Below are positions 54,365 through 64,000 of a stretch of 64,000 nucleotides of DNA, one piece after another. Location: assembly GCA_001661245.1 (NCBI GenBank), contig KV454017.1:363061-427060 (forward strand), read 5' to 3'. A model generated the notes under the pieces. That model was not told the DNA's origin. It ran no database searches and worked only from the letters and a program-made list of their open reading frames with translations. The stretch is from Pachysolen tannophilus NRRL Y-2460. Lineage: Eukaryota > Ascomycota > Pichiomycetes > Alaninales > Pachysolenaceae. Made by a program: the position numbers and the translations under genes. Positions within the stretch are counted from its first letter, which is position 1; each line of letters opens with the position of its first letter.

Positions 54365-55366
54365 GCATGTTATTTCATTTTATTTCATTTCATTACATTA
54401 CATTTCAATTTAATTTTTGTAATTGTTGGCTTGCTTTTTGAAATGTCATATATTATTATTTATTTGGGTTTTTCTCTTCAAAGTTTTATATATTTAATGA
54501 ACGGGTTAGATTTAATTTAATTTTGAAACTTGTAGTTTTAATTCTTAATTCTCTAAATTTAAATTTGGTAGCAGACTTGTGATTTTTTTTTTAAAAAATA
54601 CTATAGAATAATTATAATTTCTATTCTACTATACTACTATAGAAGCTTACTCTATATTAAATTATCCTTACACTTATTTCCTTAATTACACTGAAATTCG
54701 CTTTTTTTTTTGTTCTCTTACTTTTTTTGACTCACATTATTTATGATTTTGATTTTTGATACGCGACCAATGTTTTTCTGTAAAAAAATTATCGTTGAGC
54801 CGCTTGAACTGCAGCTCTCAATTTTTTGTTAGGAATTAAGTTAAATCTTATGCAGTGAAGATGAAAGAAAACCAAGAAGCTTTTGAACCATTAGCATCGA
54901 TCTTTTGGATACTCTTTTGTTGTTATTTTTTTCCCCAAATTATCAAAAATTTTTACACTGATTCTGTTGCTGCATGACTTGATTGGGTGGAGACGAAAAT
55001 GGCAAAAAGAAAAAAAGAAAAAGAAAAGCATGTGCAAGAAGTAGAAGTAGAAGGTTTTCTCTATTTGTGTAACTTTTTATAAGCAGCATAAACCAACGTT
55101 TTAGAATTCATATCGCTTCCCATGACACAAACTAGCAAGAAGATGTATTGACTTTTTTTTTTTTGCATAAATTTACTTTTTGTAGATTCTTAAATATGTG
55201 ATGTTTACAAGTTTTTGGTTGTTATTTTAGTAGTTTCAAGTAGTTTGAAGTACTTTTCTGTCTTTTTATTCTTGATAAGAAAGAAAAGATAACTTAAAGC
55301 ATAAATAATAATTTGAAAACCAGCTAATAAAAAAAAAAAAGAAAAACAGAAAGAAAATTTTTAAAA
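54365..55366. other. ISA1-SOD spacer
   Basis: A 1-kb plus-strand spacer. I see short C/T-rich and A-rich tracts and no open frame with family features. The long distance suggests an extended promoter for the secreted SOD gene, but no specific site can be named. Confidence 0.45.
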
Positions 55367-56251
55367 ATGCATTTGAAAAACGTAGTTATTCCTTTGGCTT
55401 TATTGTCTACTGCAGTGGCAGATCAAGCTCCTGTTAATAGCAATTCACCAAAAAAAGTTGTTGCCAGAGCAGATTTTGATAATGAGAAATTACATGGTAT
55501 CATTAAATTCCAGGCACCAAATGGTACTGTGAGAGTTCATGTTGATCTCACGGGATTACCAGAAGAAGGTGGACCATTCCAATACCATATTCACAAGAAG
55601 CCTGTTCCAGAATCTGGTGACTGTTATGCAACAGAAACACATTTCAATCCTTATAATGCACCACCAGATTGTGAGGCACAGCAAGATGATAGTTATTGTC
55701 AAGTTGGTGATTTATCAGGAAAACATGGTTTTATCAATACCACCTGTTTTGAAACCAGATATTGGGATCCATACTTGTCTTTAAACCCTAAGAGTAAAGC
55801 TTATCCTGTTGGTTTATCAATTAATCTTCATTATGCAAACTTGACTCGTTTTGCATGTGCCAACATTAAAATTTCAAAAGAAAAAGTTGATAAAAAAAAT
55901 GATTTAGAATTAAGAGATTTGAAAAATTATGAAGAAGAGAATGAAGAAGAAGAATTGGTTCCATTGGAGTATGCTGCTTCTCCTGAAGCTATCTCTGTTC
56001 AAGAAGATTCTAATACTTTAAAAAGTCAATTTAATTTAAGAGATGATATCTCAAATCAAAATTCTACTCTGTCAAATACAACAGTTACTGGATCAAATGT
56101 AACCAATGCAACTAATAGTACTGGTGCAGTTAACGGTACCTCGGGAACTTATTGTTCTACCCAATACGAAAATATTGCTGGCTTGAACAGTTTCCGTTCA
56201 GGATCTGCATTGGCTGTAATTGCAGCTGGAATTGCCAGTTATTTAATTTAA
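55367..56251 (+). CDS. GPI-anchored Cu-only superoxide dismutase (Sod4/5/6-like)
   Basis: Predicted extracellular dismutase of the fungal Cu-only SOD type. The product is 294 residues. A signal peptide covers 1-18 (cleavage near VADQA). The SOD domain covers about 28-180: copper ligands are the two His of YHIH, His in ATETHFNP and His in SINLHYANL. The active-site Arg is in TRFACANI. The usual zinc histidines are replaced (HFNPYN and YCQVGDL), as in Candida albicans Sod5. A Glu-rich then Ser/Thr/Asn-rich linker with many N-glycosylation sequons leads to a hydrophobic C-terminus (SALAVIAAGIASYLI), a GPI signal. Which paralogue it corresponds to cannot be told here. Confidence 0.92.
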   Translation: MHLKNVVIPLALLSTAVADQAPVNSNSPKKVVARADFDNEKLHGIIKFQAPNGTVRVHVDLTGLPEEGGPFQYHIHKKPVPESGDCYATETHFNPYNAPPDCEAQQDDSYCQVGDLSGKHGFINTTCFETRYWDPYLSLNPKSKAYPVGLSINLHYANLTRFACANIKISKEKVDKKNDLELRDLKNYEEENEEEELVPLEYAASPEAISVQEDSNTLKSQFNLRDDISNQNSTLSNTTVTGSNVTNATNSTGAVNGTSGTYCSTQYENIAGLNSFRSGSALAVIAAGIASYLI

Positions 56252-57269
56252 AGAGTTTTAAATACAAACCAGAAAACCAAAAACCAAAAAACCAAAAAAA
56301 AAAAAAAAGATAAAAAAGAAAAAAAACACAAAAAAATTACATTATTCTCTTTCTTAGTTGATTCTTTTATTTGATTTTAGATCTTTTTTTTTTTTCCTTT
56401 CTTTCTTTTTCTTTTACGTTATTGCATTTTCCTTAAGATTTTATTTATTTTTTACATTGTTTGTTTTATTGAAAAAAACTTTCAACTATTTTTAAAACTT
56501 TTTTTCTATTTTTTTTTTTTTTTTATTATCATTTTCATTTATTTATTAAAACCCATTTCTTTTGCTTTTTGTTTTTGATTTTTGTTTCCTATGGCCATCT
56601 TGTGATTTATTGAAAAATTTTGATGAAATAATCATAACTTCTGAAGTTAGACCACTAAACATATATTTTATTTACAGAGGTTTTTTTTTTTGATTTATTT
56701 CATCACTTATAGATCCATATACATTTTTTTATATTTTCAGTAATTTCCTATGGTTTTGTGATTTATGGCTTTCAATTTCATTTTTTTTTTAAGAAAATAT
56801 TATAGATAGATATACAGATACATATATAGATATATACTTATTGGTTCAACTAAACTTTTCTTTTCTGTAGACTAGAGAATTTATTCTATAAATTCGTTGA
56901 TGATCTTTTTGGTGTTTTCCCCCTTTTTTACCCCCTTTTTTCGCCAGAAAACTTATATTGATCTAATAAAAGTGTAACTTCAGTTTCCAGTTAATTTATC
57001 AACCATATTCTCCAAAGACAAGAACTCTGTGAAGAAGTTATGAACTTGTCCAAGGTAAAACTACTCGATTAAAGCTGAGTGTTTTTCTTTTTTGTTTGTT
57101 TGTCTCAACTGAACTGATACAATATTCGTAAAAGTTTTTTTATACATTTCTTTATGAGAACAATTACCACGAGGTTTACACTTTTTATACTAATATTATA
57201 TCATTATAAGAATTTAATATTTATTGTGATCTATATTATCTATAGAAAATCGCAATTTTTGTTCATTAT
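56252..57269. other. SOD-GCG1 convergent spacer
   Basis: A 1018-bp spacer between the 3' ends of the SOD (plus) and GCG1 (minus) genes. It is unusually long for convergent genes, with many T tracts and a TAGATA-rich patch near 56810-56838. No coding frame or RNA fold was recognised. Confidence 0.45.
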
Positions 57270-58022
57270 CTATACTTTTTTCTGAAATTTTAGAGAACAT
57301 TTTAATAACTCTTTCAAGTAATAATCATTTGAGTTATGATTGGGGTCTAATGTCTTTAACGAAGTAACCAAATTACTCAAATATTCAAGATTTGGCCCAC
57401 TTGGTCCTACATTTGTACTTATTATGGATGCTGTGTCATTGATATCTTCGGGTCCAACAAAAGAGGCATTATCAATAGTTCCGATATAAACAATAGATTT
57501 GATAAGATAATTACCGTTTGCATCTTTATTCAAAGTTGACATTAACTCAAGTAATTCAGGATCCAGTTCTTGATCAGGTAATAGCCTCACGTTGAAATCA
57601 ACTTCATGCGCAGTATACCCATCTTGTTCTCTAAGTTCTAAATATTCTGCAACTTCCTTAGCCTTTGATGGTGGAATATAATATATGCAACCCCAAATGG
57701 ATAAATCTTTTACCGTTAACTCATCAAAATTCACACCACTACCCAGTCTATCTCTTAGCTCATACTTCAATACATCTTTTTGAAACAGCTCATTTTGCTG
57801 AATATTCTTCAAATCAATAAGTGTCACAACTCTTCCAGGACTTTCCGGAGTACCTCTATGATCAGAAGATGATTGCCAAAACCTTCTGACAAATCCATTT
57901 ATATGACCTGGAAGTCTATATACAGCATGAGGTGGAGGCTTGAATAATAAAGACCCATAGCCTAATACCCAACTAGGCTTTTCTGAATAAGTCATAACCT
58001 TTCGTAATATCTGTTCCATCAT
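57270..58022 (-). CDS. GCG1: Glutathione-specific gamma-glutamylcyclotransferase (ChaC type)
   Basis: Cytosolic enzyme that cleaves glutathione to 5-oxoproline and Cys-Gly; yeast Gcg1 is YER163C. From the first ATG (58022) the product is 250 residues. A second ATG at 57995 gives MTYSEKPSWVLGYGSL, aligned better with the yeast start (232 residues total), so either may be used. VLGYGSLLFKPPP is the substrate-binding loop, FWQSSSDHRGTPESPGRVVT is the family signature, and the catalytic Glu lies in LREQDGYTAHEV. SIVYIGTIDNASFVGPE and GPSGPNLEYL complete the match. It is divergent from the SCP2 gene with under 200 bp between starts. Confidence 0.94.
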   Translation of the reverse strand: MMEQILRKVMTYSEKPSWVLGYGSLLFKPPPHAVYRLPGHINGFVRRFWQSSSDHRGTPESPGRVVTLIDLKNIQQNELFQKDVLKYELRDRLGSGVNFDELTVKDLSIWGCIYYIPPSKAKEVAEYLELREQDGYTAHEVDFNVRLLPDQELDPELLELMSTLNKDANGNYLIKSIVYIGTIDNASFVGPEDINDTASIISTNVGPSGPNLEYLSNLVTSLKTLDPNHNSNDYYLKELLKCSLKFQKKV

Positions 58023-58215
58023 TTTAAATATATGATCTTTTGAAACAATTTCTTTCAAAAAAAAACCACAATTTGAAGAAAAAGGTCGTTCGTTCACTGC
58101 AACACCATTTTGACTGCATAAAAGGGTGATGATGATGATGATAATAGAGATAAATGGATAGATAGATATAAGAATTGAATAGTCGGAAATTTAATTAGTT
58201 ATTATTGAAGAGATC

Positions 58216-58693
58216 ATGTCGTTTAAATCAATAGGTTATCTTGATGCAATTAGGAAAGTTTTGGAATCGAATTCTAAGTTAAAAGAATCAACTATTAAAA
58301 AAGTAAGTTTCCATTTATTTCAAATTTTAATTGTTTTTTTATGTTGCTTTTTGATAAGAGTTGTAAGTTAATGCTAACAATATTAATAAATTTCTTTAGA
58401 CTGATGCTATTATCATTTTCAATATTAAAAACAAAAAAGGTGATTTGAAGTCATTTTCTTTGGATTTGAAAAAAACTGGAGAATTAACTGAAATTGATCC
58501 ACCACCTGCAGAGCAAGTTGCAGATATTATAATTGATATCAGTGATTTGGATTTTAAAAAATTAATCTTGGCTAAAACTAATGCTCAAAGATTATTTATG
58601 AATGGAAGATTGAAGATAAAAGGTAATGTTATGAAAGCTGCTAATATAGAGAATATATTAAAAGCTGCTAATCCAATTAAGGCTAAGTTGTAA
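58216..58693 (+). CDS. SCP-2 sterol carrier domain protein, peroxisomal, two exons
   Basis: Single-domain lipid-binding protein like Candida tropicalis PXP-18. Exons are 58216-58302 (29 codons) and 58400-58693, with a 97-nt intron (GTAAGT donor, TGCTAAC near 58371-58377). The product is 126 residues. The fold is evident in DAIIIFNIKNKKGDLKSF, DIIIDISDLDFKKLIL, KTNAQRLFMNGRLKIKGNVM and KAANIENIL. The last three residues are AKL, a valid peroxisomal PTS1 tripeptide. Likely role: shielding acyl-CoA or sterol intermediates in beta-oxidation; this is family knowledge, not shown by sequence. Confidence 0.93.
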
Positions 58694-58811
58694 GATTCTT
58701 GCTAGAGATTATATCTAATATATATTAAACAGATGAGACTATATGTATTTAACTATCTATAAAACAGTCAATTTTTTTTTTATTTTTTTATTCTATTTTA
58801 TTTTATTTTAT

Positions 58812-61800
58812 TTACAAACTAACCCAGTTACCACTGCAAAAACAAGTTCTTGCAAAAGCTGATGTCCAATGATTGGTAGAAATAGTGTTAAATACATTGT
58901 CTTCTCTTCCTGTTTTGATTGCTCCACAACAAATACACCGCTTAATGTTGGAACCCAATATGATATTTTTAGATAGGCCATCAATTAAAGGTTCATGGGA
59001 TTTTTTATTAACAAAAGGATTCATGTAGTTATTATGATATTCTTCTGATGTAGTTAAATGTTTATGATTCAAGATAACTTCTAAATCTAGATGTGACCCT
59101 CCCATTTTATTCATTTTCAAATTACTATCTTGATAACCATTTAATTTTAACCAGTCAACATTATAGAAAAATAAATCGGCAACATTAAATTCTTTTTTAA
59201 TAATTCTAAAATAAATTTGACAAAATTTTTTAACTGGTTCAACATATTGCAGAGGAACAATAGCTTGACAAATTAATTTTTGTTCAATTGCATATGAGCT
59301 TACTTTATCAAACTTCATGTTACGTAAAGTATTATCTGTATCTAACAAAAATTTCTCAAAAACATCTAATTTAATTGGTGAATCCAAAATAATAGAATTC
59401 AACCTTTCTGCAGCTTCAAAACTAGGAAGTGATGTTATATCTTTAGAAACATTTGACGACTCGATGCTTTTCTTAATATATTCATGAATTCTTTTGATCC
59501 CCGCTATTGAAAATAAAAGCAATGCTCTTGGAACTTTACCTAAAATCAACGGAATCACTATAAAATCATTGAGTAGCTTGTTTGAATTCAGATCATTTAC
59601 TAATTGTTCATTAATTTCAACAAATTCTTGATTAAGCAATATTATAAAATCCATACACCATCTTATTACACCTATATTAGCCAATATGTTGTCTGCTCTA
59701 CGCCTTACTTCTTCTGGGTTACTATTATTTATACCTCTTTGAATTTGATGGAAAAGAGCTCTTAAAGTAATTGTTATTGCAAAGCAACAACATCTTAAAT
59801 TTAACATAGCCCATGCAATCTTCCCAGTTTTAGTTCTTTCCCATGATTTTCCTGTCCCTAATGTCATTTGTAAACTAAGCATTCTTTGGAAAGGTGGATT
59901 TGTTAATAATTTATCTGTTTGTTCTCTTCCATAATCCAAAGAAAAATTAATAGCTCTATGACATTCTTCAATTATTGATATTTTTAATTTAGAGGTATAT
60001 TCATCACTTGCAATCTTGGATATTCTTTCAATCTCTAATTGAATAGTGGCATATAGATCAGTTGAAAAAGAACCTGTAAAACAGGCAACTGTGTGACAGT
60101 ATGCAAATGCTACTGCTGTGAGCAATAAGTAACCCTTCTTTGGAACAAAATTTTCTGAATCTGAAGAATTTAAAACCAAAGACCTTCTTAAACATTGTAA
60201 TCTCAAAATGTTTGAGTCAGGTTCCATATAAACTAATGCAGATATATTTGGTGAAACACAAACATATAAAGGTTCAGCGTCGATTTTAGGAAATTCAAAA
60301 CCTGCATCCAATAATGAACCAATTGTTTGTGGTAATTCAAGATTAGTAGAATTACTTAGGGAAGGATTATTAAAATTAATTGAACTATTTGTTTCTGGTT
60401 TAACATAATTATTTTCAATTTTTTTCATTGTTGCCCTATCTAAAAATTCTACCGATCCCTTTTTAAATGCAATGGAAATCAAAGTATCGGCATTTAGTGA
60501 TCGTATTGACAATACTGAGTCTGAACATCTGATAATATTTTTGTAATTTATTGAATTAGTGGAAAATGCATCTGAATTAACATTATTATTCACTATTTCA
60601 CCATTCCCATTTATTGATGCAAATACGTTTGAAAAACCTGTAGAATTTTCATCTATTTGATAATTATAAATCGTTGATATAGTTCCACTGTTACTTTTAG
60701 TTTCAAAAACAACAAAAATATCCAAAGCAGTACTAGTTATATGGTTTGGAGAAATCATTTCTATATGTGACAAATATTGTAAAAGTCCAGTTTTCGGATC
60801 TATCTGATTGACATTTTCTTTTAAGATTCTTTCAATTTTAAGCTGTACTGTATCTTTTAAAGCATCCGGAGTAACAAAGTTTGGTATTTTCTGCTGCTGA
60901 ATAGCAGAATTTATCAAGTAACCCCAATTTATTATGATTTTATAACTTTTCAAAGTCTGTGATACTGAACAATATATTGTTGCTATAATTGTACCATTTC
61001 TTTGAAAACCAATTGACGCATGTGAAATCCAACCATCCTCACCACTACCATTTGAATCAGTGGTTTGAGATGAAGATGAAGCTAAAGGCTCCAAAAAACT
61101 CGAGACTCGAGTGATATCAATACCATGTTCACCTTGGAACCATAAACATACTTCTCCATTTTTCCTAATACCTATACAAGCTTGCTTACCAGGAATTGGA
61201 TGCATGGCTCCATGTGACTTATACTGGTTAATATTATAAGTGTATGCGTTTCCTACAAAATCACCATTAGCTGCTCCAAACAGCGACGCACAACCTGTTG
61301 AAACCATTGTTTGAGGTGTAGTATTTATACGTAACGCAGGAGCTTCTGCTATTACTGGTTTATCAACATTCAACCATTTGAAGGCAAGAAGTCGGTAAGG
61401 AGATTCCTCAGAAAAAGTTAAACGATCAGAGAAAAAATTCCCTTGAACTTGTGGTGGTAAACTTTGTGAATTCAGTCCTGAAGGTGTATCTCTATATATT
61501 ATTTCAAATTCATTCAACGAATCCAGTAAAATTTGAGGCAGATGTCCAGGTGAATTTTTTGAAGCTCCTGACATGAATACCGTGAAGTTCCCCATAATAT
61601 CAGAAACCATCAACTCAGATGAATTTTGGCTATACAGAACCAATACTAATTCAGGAGCTGGTGGAATTTTAAAATTTGGATTATTGATCTGATTAGATAT
61701 AGCTTGTTCTTGAGCAGCTGGTCTTACAGAATACGTGAATGGCGGAGCTAATTGATAAGAGTGTCCATCAAGACATTCCATATACGTTAGACATAAATTG

Positions 61801-62025
61801 CAATCACTAGCTAGATCCGGAGATGCATATGCTATAAACCCATTTTTAGACCATGATATTTTACTGAAAAATTGTTAGTATTAATCAATATACCAAGCAT
61901 AAAGCCAAAAGAGAAAGAAAAAAAAAACAAAAAAAAAGAAACTGAAATTCTCAAACTCACTTTGAAAAATTATATCTCTGACAAACCGCCAGATTGACGT
62001 TTCCAAAGATGCTTTCAATAGTCAT
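58812..62025 (-). CDS. MED16: Mediator tail subunit Med16 (Sin4), two exons
   Basis: RNA polymerase II Mediator tail-module subunit. Exon 1 is 62025-61961 (MTIESIFGNVNLAVCQRYNF) and exon 2 is 61863-58812. The 97-nt intron has a GTGAGT donor and TACTAAC 10 nt before the acceptor end. Splicing restores the family's N-terminal WD-like start (NKISWSKNGFIAYASPD) and gives 1038 residues (yeast Sin4 is 974). The C-terminal helical region contains LRCCCFAITITLRALFHQIQ and IGVIRWCMDFIILLNQEF. The end has two cysteine pairs, KRCICCGA and TCFCSGNWVSL, typical of Med16. Without the intron the first 40 or so residues would be lost. Confidence 0.9.
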
Positions 62026-62385
62026 TAACTGTCTCCAATTCAATAACTATTAAAATAACAACCGTTGTTTAATACCCTTAAATAACTTTGGTTCATTTAA
62101 TGATCCTATTTTATAAAATGACCCATTTTAGAAGGAACCACACTACGTTTCTTTAGTACCAATAATTGGTATATACAAATTAAATATATATACAGTTGAT
62201 CTCATATTGTACTCATAAAACTTAAGCTAACTATATAAACTATTACTTTTACTACCTTTATAGAGAATTAAAAGGAATTTTCATAAACCCCTTGGAAAAG
62301 ATGAATAATAATAAAAAAAAAACACTAACTTAGAAAATCAAATTTCGTAGAAACTTTAAATTTGTTACTAACATTTTTTTTAAAT
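62026..62385. other. MED16 promoter / GDH 3' region
   Basis: A 360-bp spacer holding the MED16 promoter and the 3' end of the upstream GDH gene, both on the minus strand. AT-rich; TATATA near 62170-62192. No distinctive motif is seen. Confidence 0.45.
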
Positions 62386-63762
62386 TTAAAAGACATCACC
62401 TTGGTCGAACATTGCGTTGGCAACTTTGACGAAACCAGCAATGTTAGCACCTTTGACCAAAGATGGGAGAGCTTCTTTGTTTGATTCGGAGGAGTAAGCG
62501 ACGGCAGTGTTCAAACAGTTGTTGAAACAGTTGATCATTATATCTTTCAATTTAGCATCAACTTCTTCAGAAGTCCATTGAGTTCTTTGAGAGTTTTGGG
62601 CCATTTCCAATCCTGAGACAGCAACACCACCACAGTTGGCAGCCTTACCTGGAGCGTACCAGATGGCTGGAGCAGCGGATGAGGATTGAATACGTTGAGC
62701 TTCAAAAACGTCAATGGCTTCTTGAGTTGAACCCATATTTGAACCTTCAGCAACGTATTTACAACCAGCAGAAACTAAAGCTTTTGCTTCTTCACCAGAA
62801 ATTTCATTTTGAGTAGCAGATGGTAATGCAACGTCAACTTGTCCGACATAAGTCCATGGACGAACACCTTTGATGTATTTAATGCCACCTGTTGAGAAAG
62901 CAGAAACTTGGGTGATTTCAGCCAATGATTCACGCTTCAATTTACCAGCGGCAATTGCTTCAATCTGAGCAACATTGATACCTTGTTGAGAGATAATTGA
63001 ACCAGTTGAGTCTGATAAGGAAACAACAGAACCACCCAATTCAATAACCTTCAAGGCAGCGTATTGAGCAACATTACCAGAACCTGAAATAGCAACTCTT
63101 TTACCAGCAAAGTTTTCCTTTCCGTTAGTAGCGGTTTCAATCATTTTTTCAACATAATAAACTAAACCATAACCAGTAGCTTCTGGTCTAATTAAAGAAC
63201 CACCCCATGATAAACCTTTACCAGTTAAAACACCTTCCCAAGAATTTCTCATTTGCTTATAAGCACCAAATAAGAAACCAATTTCACGACCACCAACATT
63301 AATATCACCAGCTGGAACATCAGTATCTTGACCAATATAACGAGCCAATTGTCTCATAAATGAAACACAAAATCTTCTAATTTCAGCATCTGATCTACCT
63401 TTTGGATCAAAGTCAGCACCACCTTTACCACCACCAATGTTTAAACCAGTCAAGGCATTCTTGAAAATTTGTTCATAACCCAAGAATTTTAAAATTGATA
63501 AATTGACAGTTGGGTGAAATCTTAAACCACCTTTATATGGACCCAATGCAGAATTGAATTGAACTCTATAACCTCTGTTAACCTCTAATTCACCTTTATC
63601 ATTTTCCCAAACAACACGGAATTGAATAACTCTTTCTGGAATTGAAACAACTGGAATCACTTTCTTGAATTCAGGGTGTCTTTCAAATAAAGTAGAGTCA
63701 TTTAAAGTAGACAACAATTCGTTGTAAGCTTGTTCGAATTCTGGTTCTTGTGGTTGTACCAT
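62386..63762 (-). CDS. GDH1: NADP-dependent glutamate dehydrogenase
   Basis: Assimilates ammonium by reductive amination of 2-oxoglutarate. The first ATG is 63762 ([17 protein letters not shown]); a TTG just upstream should not be used. The product is 458 residues (yeast Gdh1 is 454). YKGGLRFHP, the catalytic lysine segment [33 protein letters not shown] and [14 protein letters not shown] mark the substrate domain. [13 protein letters not shown] is the dinucleotide-binding turn. [30 protein letters not shown] and MFDQGDVF complete the match. I find no CTG codon; codon choice looks highly biased, as expected of an abundant enzyme. The symbol could be GDH3 in a duplicated lineage. Confidence 0.97.
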   Translation of the reverse strand: MVQPQEPEFEQAYNELLSTLNDSTLFERHPEFKKVIPVVSIPERVIQFRVVWENDKGELEVNRGYRVQFNSALGPYKGGLRFHPTVNLSILKFLGYEQIFKNALTGLNIGGGKGGADFDPKGRSDAEIRRFCVSFMRQLARYIGQDTDVPAGDINVGGREIGFLFGAYKQMRNSWEGVLTGKGLSWGGSLIRPEATGYGLVYYVEKMIETATNGKENFAGKRVAISGSGNVAQYAALKVIELGGSVVSLSDSTGSIISQQGINVAQIEAIAAGKLKRESLAEITQVSAFSTGGIKYIKGVRPWTYVGQVDVALPSATQNEISGEEAKALVSAGCKYVAEGSNMGSTQEAIDVFEAQRIQSSSAAPAIWYAPGKAANCGGVAVSGLEMAQNSQRTQWTSEEVDAKLKDIMINCFNNCLNTAVAYSSESNKEALPSLVKGANIAGFVKVANAMFDQGDVF

Positions 63763-64000
63763 TGTCAAAGATTTTGATTTTTTTTTCTTCTTTTACAAAG
63801 TAAAAACGGACTTAATTAAATTTATTAAAAAGCTAATTAATTGATAACAAGAAAAGAGAGAGATTTTTCAACGTAAAAAACGTCCAAATAAGAAATGGAA
63901 ATTTACAGACTTTATATAGTACGATCAAACGTTGGACGAAGATGGTTTAAGCTTGCATTGGGCAAAGTCAGCAATATTATGCGCACGTAATGTTCGTGGA
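63763..64000. promoter_or_regulatory. GDH1 promoter (runs off the window)
   Basis: 238 bp upstream of GDH1, with an A-rich minus-strand leader and a TATATAGTA element near 63914. The window ends before a neighbour is reached. Confidence 0.4.

Noticed and set aside
58023-58097. Upstream extension of GCG1
   Set aside because: The extension has only a GTG start; homologues begin near the ATGs at 58022 or 57995.
1-64000. Retroelements, virus-like elements, DNA transposons
   Set aside because: No reverse transcriptase, integrase, transposase or capsid frames and no long terminal repeats were seen.

Overview
This window is nuclear DNA from an AT-rich budding yeast (Saccharomycotina). It is gene-dense, with 24 protein genes on both strands and short AT-rich spacers. 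Introns are short, with GTAAGT/GTGAGT donors and TACTAAC-type branch points. Nearly every named gene has a close match in Saccharomyces or Candida. CTG codons are very rare: none in the GDH1-like and URA4-like genes, one in the 1079-codon CRM1-like gene, three in the main PRP8 frame. Several sit where homologues have Ala rather than Leu. This hints that CTG is reassigned, perhaps to Ala as in the Pachysolen/Nakazawaea lineage, but the evidence is mixed and a tRNA search is needed.

Layout. 1-5 kb: RPS27 (three exons), EMP24 (two exons) and a three-exon Red1/ZFC3H1-like zinc-finger gene. 5-17 kb: PRP8 (its proline-rich N-terminus is out of frame with the body across a nine-A run), CDC23, an acidic coiled-coil protein, and a four-exon mitochondrial pyruvate carrier gene with a 15-nt exon. 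17-32 kb: a second coiled-coil protein, SEN1, coronin (5-nt first exon) and a mitochondrial carrier. 32-46 kb: a huge acidic AT-hook protein, URA4, HIS2, exportin CRM1 and a TTG1/DCAF7-type WD40 protein. 46-54 kb: three co-oriented genes linked to one-carbon and iron-sulfur metabolism (GCV2, FRA1, ISA1) with a degenerate tRNA-like sequence between the first two. 55-64 kb: a GPI-anchored Cu-only superoxide dismutase, GCG1 glutathione cyclotransferase, a peroxisomal SCP2 protein, Mediator MED16 and NADP-GDH.

The content is mostly housekeeping: splicing, transcription termination, nuclear export, Mediator, APC/C, and amino-acid and pyrimidine synthesis. I saw no transposon, retroelement, virus-like element, CRISPR array or laterally acquired island. 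The most unusual features are the possible CTG reassignment, the micro-exons and high intron density, the PRP8 frame break, the Red1-like gene (absent from S. cerevisiae as far as I know), and several clustered promoter motifs (three tandem TGAGTCA sites before coronin; a CCAAT plus TGACTC cluster before GCV2).
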